Source: Ruegeria pomeroyi (GTDB taxonomy: Bacteria; Pseudomonadota; Alphaproteobacteria; Rhodobacterales; Rhodobacteraceae). From it: a DNA stretch of 64,000 bases. Positions 41,507-50,260 of this stretch are shown here, one piece after another. Both the position numbers and the translations under genes were made by a program. The DNA lies in NCBI RefSeq assembly GCF_021405525.1, contig NZ_JAGQAG010000001.1, forward strand, positions 1-64,000, given 5' to 3'. The notes under the pieces are model-generated. The model did not search any database, had not been told where the DNA came from, and saw only the letters and a program-made list of their open reading frames with translations. Position 1 is the stretch's first letter. The number at the start of each line of letters is the position of its first letter.

Positions 41507-41571
41507 TGACCTTGGTCAATTTAAATATACAGAAATTGACCAAGGTCAATATTTATTTTTGACCATGGTCA
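41507..41571. promoter_or_regulatory. Three predicted TetR operators
   Basis: TGACCTTGGTCA (41507-41518), TTGACCAAGGTCAA (41536-41549) and TGACCATGGTCA (41560-41571) share the palindrome TGACC-NN-GGTCA. Centres are 30 and 23 bp apart. The first lies 23 bp upstream of the oxidoreductase start, the third 20 bp upstream of tetR. Such an array between divergent genes strongly suggests a shared repressor site set. Confidence 0.85.
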
Positions 41572-41590
41572 TTTTTTTGAAAGGACAGCC

Positions 41591-42178
41591 ATGGCCCGCC
41601 CACCGCAAAAACGCCGCCTGGAAACCCGCGCCCGCCTGCTGGCCGAAGCCGCGCGCCTGGTTGACGCTCAGGGATATGCCGGATTGCGGGTCGAGGATGT
41701 GGTCGAGGCCGCCGGCGTTGCCAAGGGTACGCTGTTTTCGCATTTCAGCGACAAGGACGGATTGCTCGCCGTTCTGATCGGGGCCGAGGTGATGCGCCTC
41801 ATCGACGAGATGGAGAACGCCGCCCCACCCGCCGATCTGCCGCAATTGATGGAACGTCTGGTGCCCCTGCTCGACTTTGTCGCCAGCGACCGGGTGATCT
41901 TTGATCTGTTGCTTCGCTATTCCGGCTCGACCGGGGCCGAGCGGGATGAGATTGTGACCCAGGGCTTTTACCGTCAGATCGACCTTTGGGCGGGTTGGAT
42001 CGTGAGCATGCAAGCGGCGGGCACAGTTCGCGGCGATCATCCCCCTGCCCTTTTGGCCGAGGGCATTCAGGCCTTCCTCAACCAGGTTATCGCGATCCGC
42101 TTCTGTCAGGGCGGTCAGCCCACCGGCACGCCAGCCGAGGCGCTCTATCCCTTTCTGGCAGCTTGGCTGATCACGTAA
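41591..42178 (+). CDS. TetR-family transcriptional regulator
   Basis: 195 aa. The N-terminal helix-turn-helix (about 10-55) reads RARLLAEAARLVDAQGYAGL, then VEDVVEAAGVAKGTLFSHFSDK, standard for TetR. The C-terminal ligand domain is divergent. It is divergent from the flavin oxidoreductase and likely represses both genes through the three operators. Its 3' end overlaps the convergent lysE-type gene by 8 nt. Confidence 0.92.
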   Translation: MARPPQKRRLETRARLLAEAARLVDAQGYAGLRVEDVVEAAGVAKGTLFSHFSDKDGLLAVLIGAEVMRLIDEMENAAPPADLPQLMERLVPLLDFVASDRVIFDLLLRYSGSTGAERDEIVTQGFYRQIDLWAGWIVSMQAAGTVRGDHPPALLAEGIQAFLNQVIAIRFCQGGQPTGTPAEALYPFLAAWLIT

Positions 42179-42791
42179 AGGGCAGGATCAACCCGACCAC
42201 GATCAGCATGCCACCCGCCATCAAGTTCATCCGCCTGAGCGCACGGGGCGAGCTCAACACCCGCCGCACCCGATCGACAAAAGCCGCCAGCATCAGATTG
42301 CCCACCAGCGGCACCACCTGCGACACCGCCACGATGGCAACGATATCGGTGGTGGTGACGTTCGCCAGATCGAAGAAACCCGGCAAGATTCCCATATAGA
42401 ACAGCACCGCCTTGGGGTTGCCCAGGATCACCACCAACCCCGCCAGAAACCCGGCCCAGATACTAGGCCGGGTCAACCGGCTGTCACTGGCGATGGTTCG
42501 GTCGGCGTTTCGGATCGTGACGATCCCCAAAGTGACAAAGACCAGCACTGCAACCACCTTGAGCACCAGCGCGATCTGGGTCGAGGCAGCCGTGATCCAG
42601 CCGATGCCCAGAACCGCCAGAACCGGCCAAAGGCTGTCGCCCACCACCACGCCCAGGGTCAGCGGCCAGGCGGCTTGAAACCCGCCAGAAAGGGTGCGCG
42701 CGGTCAATGCCAGCCAAACCGGCCCAGGCGTCAGGAACAGCACGAAAACCGCCCCCGCATAAAGTATCAGGTCAATTGCCGACAGCGTCAT
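42171..42791 (-). CDS. LysE/RhtB-family exporter
   Basis: 206-aa inner-membrane protein with six membrane segments and the family motif VFVLFLTPGPVWLALTARTL near the N-terminus; the conserved NPKAVLFYMG segment is near residue 125. The family exports amino acids or related solutes; the substrate is unknown. The start codon overlaps the recF stop (ATGA), so it is translationally coupled to a DNA-repair gene, an unusual partner. Confidence 0.9.
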   Translation of the reverse strand: MTLSAIDLILYAGAVFVLFLTPGPVWLALTARTLSGGFQAAWPLTLGVVVGDSLWPVLAVLGIGWITAASTQIALVLKVVAVLVFVTLGIVTIRNADRTIASDSRLTRPSIWAGFLAGLVVILGNPKAVLFYMGILPGFFDLANVTTTDIVAIVAVSQVVPLVGNLMLAAFVDRVRRVLSSPRALRRMNLMAGGMLIVVGLILPFT

Positions 42792-43888
42792 GTCTCTACA
42801 ATCTCCGACTCGCCGTTGTGCTCGATCAGCGCAATGGTCTGCGCCCGCGCGCCCAGTTCGGAAAACAGTTCCGGCCCGGTGCCCGTCATCCAGGCCTGCG
42901 CGCCCAGCGCACAGATCTCGTCATAAAGCGCCGCGCGGCGCCCCGCATCCAGATGGGCCGCGATCTCATCCAAGAGCAACACCGGCGGTGATCCCACCTG
43001 TTCGGCCAACGCGCGTGCGTTGGCCAGGATCAGCGAAACTAGCAGCGCCTTTTGTTCGCCGGTCGAACAGTCGCTGGCGGGCACCCCCTTGGCGGCATAG
43101 ACACCGTACAGATCGCTACGATGCGGCCCCACCAATGTGCGCCCTGCAGCCAGATCGCGAAACCGGCTCTCGGCCAATGCCTCGCGCAGATCGCTCTCGC
43201 TTTCGGGCAGCGCACCTTCGGTCTGGGTCAACTCAAGATCGGCGGTAGGAAAGGCGGTTTCGGCCTGGGTCTGCGCTGCGGCCAACGCGGTCAGGGCGCT
43301 CTGGCGCGCAGCGTGAATTCGGTGTCCAGCCGCCGCCATCTGGGTTTCCAGCGCCAGATACCAATGGGCGTCCCGCACCTGTTCACGAAGCAGACGGTTG
43401 CGCTCGCGCATGGCCTTTTCATAGGTCAGTACAGCCTCGGCATGATCGGGCTCGAAACTCATGGTCATCCGGTCCAGAAAGCGCCGCCGTCCCTCTGGCC
43501 CCTCGATCCACAAACGGTCCATCGAGGGTACTAGCCAGACCATCCGCACCAACCGCCCCAGCGCCACCTGGCTGGCCGCCTTGTCGTCGATGCGCACCTG
43601 CCGCGCGGCGCCGCCTTCGGACCAGGTTTCGATCTCGTGGCGCTGATGCCCCGCGACAAGCTCGGCGCTCAGCTTCCAACCCAGCGCCTCGGGGCGCCGG
43701 GTCATCTCGGCGGCGCTGGCCCGGCGCATACCGCGCCCGGGCGAAAACATCGACACCGCCTCAAGAATGTTAGTCTTGCCCGCCCCGTTGGGCCCATGGA
43801 TCGCCACGGGCCGCTCGTCCAGGCTGAGCCGCAGCAATCGATGCGACCGGAAATGCGAGATCGTGATTGCGGTCAGGGCCAATGCCAT
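42788..43888 (-). CDS. recF: DNA replication and repair protein RecF
   Basis: 366-aa SMC-like ATPase that helps RecOR load RecA at gaps. Walker A GPNGAGKTNILEA is near residue 34, the ABC signature-like segment DCSTGEQKALLVSLILANA near 272, and Walker B PPVLLLDEIAAHLD near 306. GGGAGGGG precedes the ATG. It follows dnaN by 59 nt; that gap carries an intergenic repeat. Confidence 0.96.
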   Translation of the reverse strand: MALALTAITISHFRSHRLLRLSLDERPVAIHGPNGAGKTNILEAVSMFSPGRGMRRASAAEMTRRPEALGWKLSAELVAGHQRHEIETWSEGGAARQVRIDDKAASQVALGRLVRMVWLVPSMDRLWIEGPEGRRRFLDRMTMSFEPDHAEAVLTYEKAMRERNRLLREQVRDAHWYLALETQMAAAGHRIHAARQSALTALAAAQTQAETAFPTADLELTQTEGALPESESDLREALAESRFRDLAAGRTLVGPHRSDLYGVYAAKGVPASDCSTGEQKALLVSLILANARALAEQVGSPPVLLLDEIAAHLDAGRRAALYDEICALGAQAWMTGTGPELFSELGARAQTIALIEHNGESEIVET

Positions 43889-43896
43889 GACCCCTC

Positions 43897-43948
43897 CCTT
43901 CTTCTGTTCGAAAATACCTCCGCCGGAGGCATCGCGCGTCAGCGCGAT
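43897..43948. repeat. Roseobacter-type intergenic repeat, copy C
   Basis: Contains CTTCTTCTGTTCGAAAATAC followed by a short CCTCCG/CGGAGG hairpin and a second small stem. Weakly like the repeats at 18552 and 52827 (shared CTTC...AAAATAC core). It lies between dnaN and recF. Confidence 0.4.
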
Positions 43949-45066
43949 CAGACGCGCATCGGCATGACCACGTAGACCGCGCTCTGATCATTGCCTTCGC
44001 GCATCAGGGTCGGATCCCCCGAGGAATTGAACAGGAACACCGCGTTTTCGCGATCCACCTGGCTGGCGATCTCCAGCAGGTACTTTGCGTTGAACCCGAT
44101 CTCGAGCCGTTCGTCGCCATAGGCAACAGCCAGTTCCTCTTCCGCAGCTCCACTATCAGGTGCATTCACCGACAGGACCAGTTTGTCTTCGTCCAGCTGC
44201 AGCTTGACCGCGCGCGAGCGCTCCGAGCTGACGGTAGCAACCCGGTCCACAGCCTTAGCGAACTCCGAGGCGTCCACCTCGAGCCGCCTTGTATTCCCCT
44301 GCGGGATAACACGGGTGTAGTCAGGAAATGTACCGTCGATCACCTTGGAGGTTAGCGTTATATCGGGTGTGGCAAAGCGGACCTTGGTCTCACTCACCGA
44401 CACCGCGATATCCATCTCGTCATCGTCCAGCAGCTTGCGCAGCTCGCCCACGGTCTTGCGGGGCACGATCACGCCGGGCATGTCCGTCGCACCCGCCGGC
44501 AGATCGGCGTCGATCCGTGCCAGACGGTGGCCATCGGTAGCAACGCAGCGCAGCACCTTGCCGCCATCGCCATCGGCCACATGCATGTAGACACCGTTCA
44601 GGTAATACCGGGTCTCTTCCGTCGAGATGGCGAATTTGGACTTGTCGAACAGACGCCGCAGAACCGCAGCGTTGGCGGTGAAATTCGACTGGTACTCCGA
44701 CGACGCCATCACCGGGAAATCCTCGCGCGGCAGAGTCGCCAGCGAGAAGTTCGAGCGACCGGCATCGACGGTCAACCGGCCAGCCGCCGCATCTGCGGTA
44801 AGGGTGACCAGCGCTCCGTCCGGCAGCTTGCGCACGATCTCGTGCAGCGTGGTGGCCGAAACGGTGGTGGCGCCAGGCCGTTCGATCATGGCAGGCGCCT
44901 TGTCGACCACTTCGATATCCAGATCGGTCGCGCGGAACTGTACCCCTTCGCCCTCGGCCTCGATCAGCACATTGGCAAGGATCGGGATCGTGTTCCGGCG
45001 CTCGACAACCGATTGCGCTTGCGCAACGGCCTTCAGCAGGGCGCCGCGTTCGATGCTGATCTTCAT
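43948..45066 (-). CDS. dnaN: DNA polymerase III beta subunit (sliding clamp)
   Basis: 372-aa clamp of three similar domains; the start MKISIERGALLKAVAQAQSVVERR and the end YVVMPMRV match the family (the C-terminal MPMR block is near invariant). It dimerises around DNA and tethers polymerase. GAAGGGAC precedes the ATG. It is downstream of dnaA with a 235-nt gap holding two hairpins, so it likely also has its own promoter. Confidence 0.98.
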   Translation of the reverse strand: MKISIERGALLKAVAQAQSVVERRNTIPILANVLIEAEGEGVQFRATDLDIEVVDKAPAMIERPGATTVSATTLHEIVRKLPDGALVTLTADAAAGRLTVDAGRSNFSLATLPREDFPVMASSEYQSNFTANAAVLRRLFDKSKFAISTEETRYYLNGVYMHVADGDGGKVLRCVATDGHRLARIDADLPAGATDMPGVIVPRKTVGELRKLLDDDEMDIAVSVSETKVRFATPDITLTSKVIDGTFPDYTRVIPQGNTRRLEVDASEFAKAVDRVATVSSERSRAVKLQLDEDKLVLSVNAPDSGAAEEELAVAYGDERLEIGFNAKYLLEIASQVDRENAVFLFNSSGDPTLMREGNDQSAVYVVMPMRV

Positions 45067-45216
45067 GTCCCTTCATCCTCCGAATGGGCCGGGAAGGGCA
45101 AACTAGCGGGTTCCCCCTTCGACACAAGGCTTTTTTGGTTTTCTCGGGCCTAACGCCAACAGCGTCAAGAGGGCGCCCCCAGATGGGACGCGATTATGGC
45201 ATGGTTGCAATTCGGG

Positions 45217-45258
45217 AAAAGCGCTCGCGTAGCAGAAGCCCAATGGGCTTGCTGCGCG
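45217..45258 (-). terminator. Probable terminator after dnaA
   Basis: Minus-strand stem AGCAAGCCC/GGGCTTCTGCT (about 45231-45253), extended by GCGC pairs, with TTTT at 45217-45220. It would end or attenuate the dnaA transcript before dnaN. Confidence 0.55.
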
Positions 45259-45269
45259 CACAGCGAAGT

Positions 45270-45295
45270 GCGGGATGGCCTTGCGGCCACCCCGC
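45270..45295 (-). other. Hairpin just past the dnaA stop
   Basis: GCGGGGTGGCC/GGCCATCCCGC stem with one mismatch and a GCAA loop (minus strand). No T tract; probably part of the dnaA 3' untranslated region. Confidence 0.5.
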
Positions 45296-45301
45296 CTGGC
45301 C

Positions 45302-46690
45302 TCACGCCTCCAGCGCGCGGCGCAGCATTTCGACGTCTTCGGCAATCTGACCGTCGGTCAACTTCAACTCTTCGATCCGCTTTACACCGTACATCACCGT
45401 GGTGTGGTCACGGCCGCCAAAGCGCCGCCCGATCTCGGGCAGTGACCGGCTGGTCAGCTGCTTGCACAGATACATCGCCACCTGACGCGGCCGTGCGTAA
45501 GAGCGCAAACGCTTAGGCCCAATGATATCGCTCAAACGGATATTGTAGTAATCCGAAACCTTGCGCTGGATCTCTTCGACCGTGATCTTGCGTTCCGAGG
45601 CGCGTAGGACATCCGCCAAACAATCCTGGGTCAGCTCCATGTCGATCTCGCGCCCAACCAGCGAGGCAAAGGCAAAGAGACGGGTCAGCGCCCCTTCGAG
45701 CACGCGCACATTGGTCGAGATTCGATGCGCCAGGAATTCCAGCACCCCATCCGCGATGACCAGATCGGGATAGGTGGTACGATACATCTGCACCTTGGTT
45801 TGCAGGATGCCCAAGCGCAGTTCGTAATCTGTGGGATGCAGATCCACCACCAAGCCGCATTGCAAACGCGATTTCACCCGGTCTTCGAGATCCTTGATCT
45901 CGCCCGGCGCGCGGTCGGCCGAAATGATGATCTGCTTGTTCTGGTCAACCAGCGCATTGAAAGTGTGAAAGAACTCTTCCTGAGTGCTGTCCTTGCCGGC
46001 AATGAACTGCACATCATCCACCATTAGAACATCGACCGAGCGGAACAGATGCTTGAAATCCATCATCCGGCGCTCGCGCAGCGCCTGTACGAAACGGTAC
46101 ATGAACTGTTCTGCCGACAGGTAGAGCACGTTCAACTCGGGGCACTTGGCCTTCAGCTCCCAGGCGATGGCATGCATCAGGTGGGTCTTACCCAGTCCTA
46201 CCCCGCCATAAAGCACCAGTGGGTTAAACGTGACCGGCCCGCCCTCGGAAACCCGGCGCGCTGCCGCATGGGCCAGCTCGTTCGGTTTGCCAACCACGAA
46301 ACTATCAAAGGTGAAGCGCGGGTCGAGCGGTGCGGCCTGCAACCCATCTAGCGGCTCGGAAATCTCGGCAAACCGCCGGGGGGACATTTCGGACGCAGCG
46401 GCAGGAATAGCGGCTGGCTTGGCTGTTTGCGCCGGGCGCGCCGGCAAATTCGCCGCCACACGAAACGCCAAACGCCGTGCGGGTTCGCCGGCATTGTTTA
46501 GCTCGTACAGGATCAGGTCAGAGAAGTTCTGGCTTACATAGTTTCCCATAAAATTGGTCGGGACCGTAAAGACCGCAACCCCATCCTCAAGCGCCTGAAA
46601 CTCAAGCGGTTCGATCCAGGTCGTGAAATTGTTCTGCCCCACCGTCTTGAGCAATTTCTGACATAGCAATCCCCATTTTTCTTGTGTCAT
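45302..46690 (-). CDS. dnaA: Chromosomal replication initiator protein DnaA
   Basis: 462-aa AAA+ initiator. Domain I starts at MTQEKWGLLCQKLLKTVG. Walker A GGVGLGKTHLMHA is near residue 160 and Walker B VLMVDDVQFIAGK near 220. The C-terminal DNA-binding signature is GRRFGGRDHTTVMYGVKRIEEL. An in-frame GTG 4 codons upstream (46702) is an alternative start; neither has a strong ribosome binding site. It is downstream of rpsT on the same strand, a common alphaproteobacterial order. No DnaA-box cluster is evident in the upstream 539 nt. Confidence 0.97.
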   Translation of the reverse strand: MTQEKWGLLCQKLLKTVGQNNFTTWIEPLEFQALEDGVAVFTVPTNFMGNYVSQNFSDLILYELNNAGEPARRLAFRVAANLPARPAQTAKPAAIPAAASEMSPRRFAEISEPLDGLQAAPLDPRFTFDSFVVGKPNELAHAAARRVSEGGPVTFNPLVLYGGVGLGKTHLMHAIAWELKAKCPELNVLYLSAEQFMYRFVQALRERRMMDFKHLFRSVDVLMVDDVQFIAGKDSTQEEFFHTFNALVDQNKQIIISADRAPGEIKDLEDRVKSRLQCGLVVDLHPTDYELRLGILQTKVQMYRTTYPDLVIADGVLEFLAHRISTNVRVLEGALTRLFAFASLVGREIDMELTQDCLADVLRASERKITVEEIQRKVSDYYNIRLSDIIGPKRLRSYARPRQVAMYLCKQLTSRSLPEIGRRFGGRDHTTVMYGVKRIEELKLTDGQIAEDVEMLRRALEA

Positions 46691-46702
46691 CCAGCGCCTC
46701 AC

Positions 46703-47175
46703 GCCATCCCGTTATTTGGCCGACTTTCGGCCTTATTACCCATCATTTCTGAGCCATGCCTGGCCTCACGATCCACTTGTGCCGCACGTCACAAAACCAG
46801 TCGCCCCGAAAGGAACGCCAGTCATCCGACGAACAATTGTCATGCATAGCAACCTGGTCCCGGACTGCCCCGACAAGGCACAGCTCAAAACCAGATACCA
46901 ACATAACACACTCAAATAGACAGGGTGGTAGCCCGAGCAGCTCGAACCCCACAGAGATCGAAAGCGATAGTGACAAAGCGCTTTCGACCATCTTCACAAA
47001 GCCCGATGCCCGTCGGACCGTGCTGAAGAGTGCCTGTCCCCCCAAGCGAGTGAATCGCTGAGACAGTGGTAGCAAGTCGGTCTGCGGAGCGGCAACGAAA
47101 CTATGATGTTGACTCGGGATTCACCTGCAAAGAATCTCTTGCCGCCGCTGTAACGGGGCCTGGTTGCAACAGGCA
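46703..47175. other. dnaA upstream region
   Basis: About 470 nt without a supported gene. A perfect 6-bp hairpin GGCCGA/TCGGCC lies at 46718-46732, just ahead of dnaA. A 9-bp inverted repeat TCGAAAGCG/CGCTTTCGA lies at 46958-46987. I see no match to TTATCCACA-type DnaA boxes and no AT-rich unwinding element, so this does not look like the replication origin. The dnaA promoter must be here. Confidence 0.5.
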
Positions 47176-47205
47176 CGAAAAAAGGCGCTGCCATTGCAGC
47201 GCCTT
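47176..47205 (-). terminator. Terminator after rpsT
   Basis: Perfect 10-bp stem AAGGCGCTGC/GCAGCGCCTT (47182-47205) with a 4-nt loop and a T run of six on the minus strand (47178-47183). A textbook rho-independent terminator. Confidence 0.93.
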
Positions 47206-47241
47206 CTTGAAAACCCCTTTTTGGGGGGATTCGGGGCCGTC

Positions 47242-47505
47242 TTAGCCCAGCGCTTTGACGCGCGAGGACAGGCGGGACATTTTGCGGGATGCAGTGTTCT
47301 TGTGGAACACACCCTTGCTGACGCCGCGCATCAGTTCAGGCTGAGCCGCGCGCAGAGCTGCGGTTGCCGCGTCCTTGTCGCCCGAGGCGATGGCCTCTTC
47401 GACTTTGCGCAGATAGGTGCGGATGCGCGAACGACGGGCTTTGTTGATGGCGAAGCGTTTTTCGTTCTGACGGGCACGCTTTGCTGCCTGGGGCGAATTT
47501 GCCAT
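47242..47505 (-). CDS. rpsT: 30S ribosomal protein S20
   Basis: 87-aa basic helical protein beginning [20 protein letters not shown], the S20 signature, with the conserved [15 protein letters not shown] and [15 protein letters not shown] blocks. It binds 16S rRNA early in assembly. Single-gene transcript ended by a strong terminator; dnaA follows downstream. Confidence 0.98.
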   Translation of the reverse strand: MANSPQAAKRARQNEKRFAINKARRSRIRTYLRKVEEAIASGDKDAATAALRAAQPELMRGVSKGVFHKNTASRKMSRLSSRVKALG

Positions 47506-47667
47506 GTTTTCTGACCTTTATTCGGGTTCGGTTCTGTTCATGTCACGCAATGACGCCCCTCTCCCGGATCAGTCTCACCGGTGTGATTCTAGCCAGAGCG
47601 GGCCCCACGCGCATGTATGACGGCGGCATTTAGCGAAAAAGGCGGCAAAAGCCAAGCCCCCATCCGC

Positions 47668-47700
47668 CGAAACGCAAACAGGCGGGCATGCGCCCGCCTG
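47668..47700 (-). terminator. Terminator after the enoyl-CoA hydratase gene
   Basis: Perfect 9-bp stem CAGGCGGGC/GCCCGCCTG (47679-47700), 24 nt past the stop, followed on the minus strand by TTTGCGTTT. Confidence 0.75.
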
Positions 47701-47724
47701 CTGCACTGATTCCATAACGCGACG

Positions 47725-48501
47725 TCACTTGTCGCGAAACTGGGCGGCGCGTTTTTCCAGGAACGCGGCCATGCCCTCTTTCTGGTCCTCGGTGGCGAAC
47801 ATCGAATGGAATACGCGGCGCTCGAACAGCAGCCCCTCGCTCAGCGTGGTCTCGTAGGAGCGGTTGACCGCCTCCTTGACCGCAAAGGCGGTAATCATCG
47901 ACTTCTCGGCGATCTTCTGGGCCGCGCTCAGCGCCTCCTCGACCAGCTTCTTGGCAGGCACCACGCGACTGACCAGCCCGGCGCGCTCGGCCTCTTCGGC
48001 ATCCATGAAGCGCCCGGTCAGATTCAGGTCCATCGACTTGGACTTGCCCACCAGCCGGGTCAGGCGCTGGGTGCCGCCGATACCGGCGATCACGCCCAGA
48101 TTTATCTCGGGCTGGCCGAACTTGGCGGTGTCCGCCGCAATGATGAAATCGCACAGCATCGCCAACTCGCAGCCACCGCCCAGCGCGTAACCCGCCACTG
48201 CCGCGATGATCGGCTTGCGGATGGCGCTGACGCGGTCATTGGCGGCCGCGAACAGGTTCTCGCTATACACCTCGACATACGTCTTCTCAGACATCTCGCG
48301 GATATCGGCCCCGGCGGCAAACGCCTTGTCACTGCCGGTGATCACGATGCAACGCACCTTGTCATTGCCATCGGCCTCTTCCAGCGCGGTGCAAAGCTCG
48401 CCCAACAATTGCGTGTTGAGCGCGTTCAGCGCATCGGGACGGTTCAGCTTGATCAGGGCTACGTGGTCTTCAACTTCGACGATGATCGTCTCAAAGGCCA
48501 T
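47725..48501 (-). CDS. Enoyl-CoA hydratase
   Basis: 258-aa crotonase-fold enzyme hydrating 2-enoyl-CoA to 3-hydroxyacyl-CoA. Both catalytic glutamates are present: Glu112 in GGGCELAM and Glu132 in FGQPEINLG. The oxyanion-hole segment AAGADIREM is near 62-70. The sequence is close to the short-chain (mitochondrial ECHS1-like) type used in fatty-acid and amino-acid breakdown. It is 66 nt downstream of mutM on the same strand. Confidence 0.94.
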   Translation of the reverse strand: MAFETIIVEVEDHVALIKLNRPDALNALNTQLLGELCTALEEADGNDKVRCIVITGSDKAFAAGADIREMSEKTYVEVYSENLFAAANDRVSAIRKPIIAAVAGYALGGGCELAMLCDFIIAADTAKFGQPEINLGVIAGIGGTQRLTRLVGKSKSMDLNLTGRFMDAEEAERAGLVSRVVPAKKLVEEALSAAQKIAEKSMITAFAVKEAVNRSYETTLSEGLLFERRVFHSMFATEDQKEGMAAFLEKRAAQFRDK

Positions 48502-48567
48502 GGGGCTTTCGCTCTCGGTTGTTCCGTTTCGAAACGATTCCTTATCATGGGCGAGAGATGGTTCAAG

Positions 48568-49419
48568 TTATCTTTGGCATTGCGCGCAGTAGAAGGATGA
48601 GCGACCCGACTGGGTGATTCTCTGCACCGTGCCGCCGCAACCCGGACGGCGACAGGGTTCTCCCTCGCGCCCGTAGACGTCGAAACTGTGCTGAAAATAT
48701 CCAAGCTCGCCATCGGCTTGCCGAAAATCCTTCAGCGAGGATCCACCCGCTTCGATCGCCTCGGTCAACACCTGACGGATGATTGGCACCAGCGCGGCCA
48801 CACGGACGGCAGCGATCTGTCCCGCCTTGCGACGCGGCGACATCCCAGCGCGGAACAGCGCCTCGCAGACATAGATATTTCCCAGCCCCGCGACGATTCC
48901 CTGATCGAGCAGGGCGGATTTGGCTGGGGTGTTCTTGCCCTTGAAGGCGGCGATCAGGTGGTTTTCGTGGAAATCGTTGCCCAACGGCTCAGGTCCCAGC
49001 ACCATCAACAGCTTGTGATCTTCGGCGGTCGCGGTCGGCATCAGGTCCATCGCGCCGAACCGGCGCGGGTCGTTGAAGGTGATGCGGGCACCGTTGTCCA
49101 TGTGAAACACCACATGGTCATGTTTCTGCGCCGCAGGGTGGGTGTGCACGAACTGCCCCAGCGGATCGCCCGAGACGGTCATCCGCCCCGACATGCCCAG
49201 ATGGATCAACAGCGTCTCGCCCCCCGACAGATCGGCCAGGATGTATTTCGACCGCCGCCGCAACCGTTCGACCCGCTGACCGGTCAGCCGCTCGGCCATC
49301 CGCGCAGGAAAGGGCCAGCGCAGGTCGGGCCGGTTGACCTCGGCCCGCGCGATCACCGCCCCCTCCATCGCGGGGGCCAATCCGCGCCGCACGGTCTCGA
49401 CCTCGGGCAATTCAGGCAT
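48568..49419 (-). CDS. mutM: Formamidopyrimidine-DNA glycosylase
   Basis: 283-aa Fpg/MutM glycosylase and AP lyase removing oxidised purines such as 8-oxoguanine. The mature N-terminus [13 protein letters not shown] holds catalytic Pro2 and Glu3. The H2TH region is near [17 protein letters not shown], and the C-terminal zinc finger is CRRPGCGG...FYCAQCQR with four cysteines. The start at 49419 follows GAGGAG. It is divergent from ubiE. Confidence 0.97.
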   Translation of the reverse strand: MPELPEVETVRRGLAPAMEGAVIARAEVNRPDLRWPFPARMAERLTGQRVERLRRRSKYILADLSGGETLLIHLGMSGRMTVSGDPLGQFVHTHPAAQKHDHVVFHMDNGARITFNDPRRFGAMDLMPTATAEDHKLLMVLGPEPLGNDFHENHLIAAFKGKNTPAKSALLDQGIVAGLGNIYVCEALFRAGMSPRRKAGQIAAVRVAALVPIIRQVLTEAIEAGGSSLKDFRQADGELGYFQHSFDVYGREGEPCRRPGCGGTVQRITQSGRSSFYCAQCQR

Positions 49420-49504
49420 TAGACGCTCCTCATCCAAAGGGCCGCATTGTGCCCCGGTCTCAGCACCCTATAACAGGGGCGAAATGCGAGGAACGGCAAG
49501 ACCC

Positions 49505-50257
49505 ATGTCCGACAGATCCGACAAGACCACCCATTTCGGCTTTGAAACCGTGCCCGAGCATGAAAAGGCGGGACGGGTACAGGGCGTGTTCGGCTCGGTC
49601 GCCTCGAAATACGATGTCATGAACGATGTGATGTCGATGGGCATTCACCGGGTCTGGAAAGACGCGATGATGGACTGGCTGGCGCCGCGACCGGGCCAGC
49701 GGCTTTTGGATGTGGCGGGGGGTACCGGCGATATCTCTTTCCGGTTCCTGAAACGCGCGGGCCATGGCCATGCCACCGTTCTGGATCTGACCGAGCCGAT
49801 GCTGGTCGAAGGCCGCAAACGGGCCGAGGCCGAGCGCATGGCCGACAGTCTCGACTGGGTGGTGGGCGACGCGATGGCGCTGCCGTTCGAGGATAACACG
49901 TTCGACGTCTACACCATCTCTTTCGGCATCCGGAACGTGACCCGCCCACAAGAGGCCCTGAACGAGGCCTACCGCGTGCTGCGCCCCGGTGGACGCCTGA
50001 TGGTGCTGGAGTTCAGCCAGTTGCCCAATGACGGGCTGCAAAAGCTCTATGACCTTTACAGTTTCAACGTGATCCCGCGCATGGGTCAGCTGATCGCCAA
50101 TGACAGCGCCAGCTATCAGTATCTGGTGGAATCGATCCGCAACTTCCCCGATCAGGAAACGTTCCTGGGCATGGTCAAGGCGGCGGGTTTCGGCAATGCC
50201 AAGTACCGCAACCTGAGCATGGGCATCGCCGCGCTGCATTCCGGCTGGAAGATCTGA
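49505..50257 (+). CDS. ubiE: Ubiquinone/menaquinone biosynthesis C-methyltransferase UbiE
   Basis: 250-aa SAM-dependent methyltransferase acting on the demethylubiquinone precursor ring. Motifs: [18 protein letters not shown] at about 38-55, the SAM-binding [16 protein letters not shown] and the C-terminal [15 protein letters not shown]. The start at 49505 ([16 protein letters not shown]) is the family start. It is followed by ubiB after 3 nt, forming an ubiquinone operon. Confidence 0.97.
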   Translation: MSDRSDKTTHFGFETVPEHEKAGRVQGVFGSVASKYDVMNDVMSMGIHRVWKDAMMDWLAPRPGQRLLDVAGGTGDISFRFLKRAGHGHATVLDLTEPMLVEGRKRAEAERMADSLDWVVGDAMALPFEDNTFDVYTISFGIRNVTRPQEALNEAYRVLRPGGRLMVLEFSQLPNDGLQKLYDLYSFNVIPRMGQLIANDSASYQYLVESIRNFPDQETFLGMVKAAGFGNAKYRNLSMGIAALHSGWKI

Positions 50258-50260
50258 TCC

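Noticed and set aside
46703-47241. oriC upstream of dnaA
   Set aside because: No DnaA boxes or AT-rich unwinding region found by eye; position next to dnaA alone is not enough in alphaproteobacteria.
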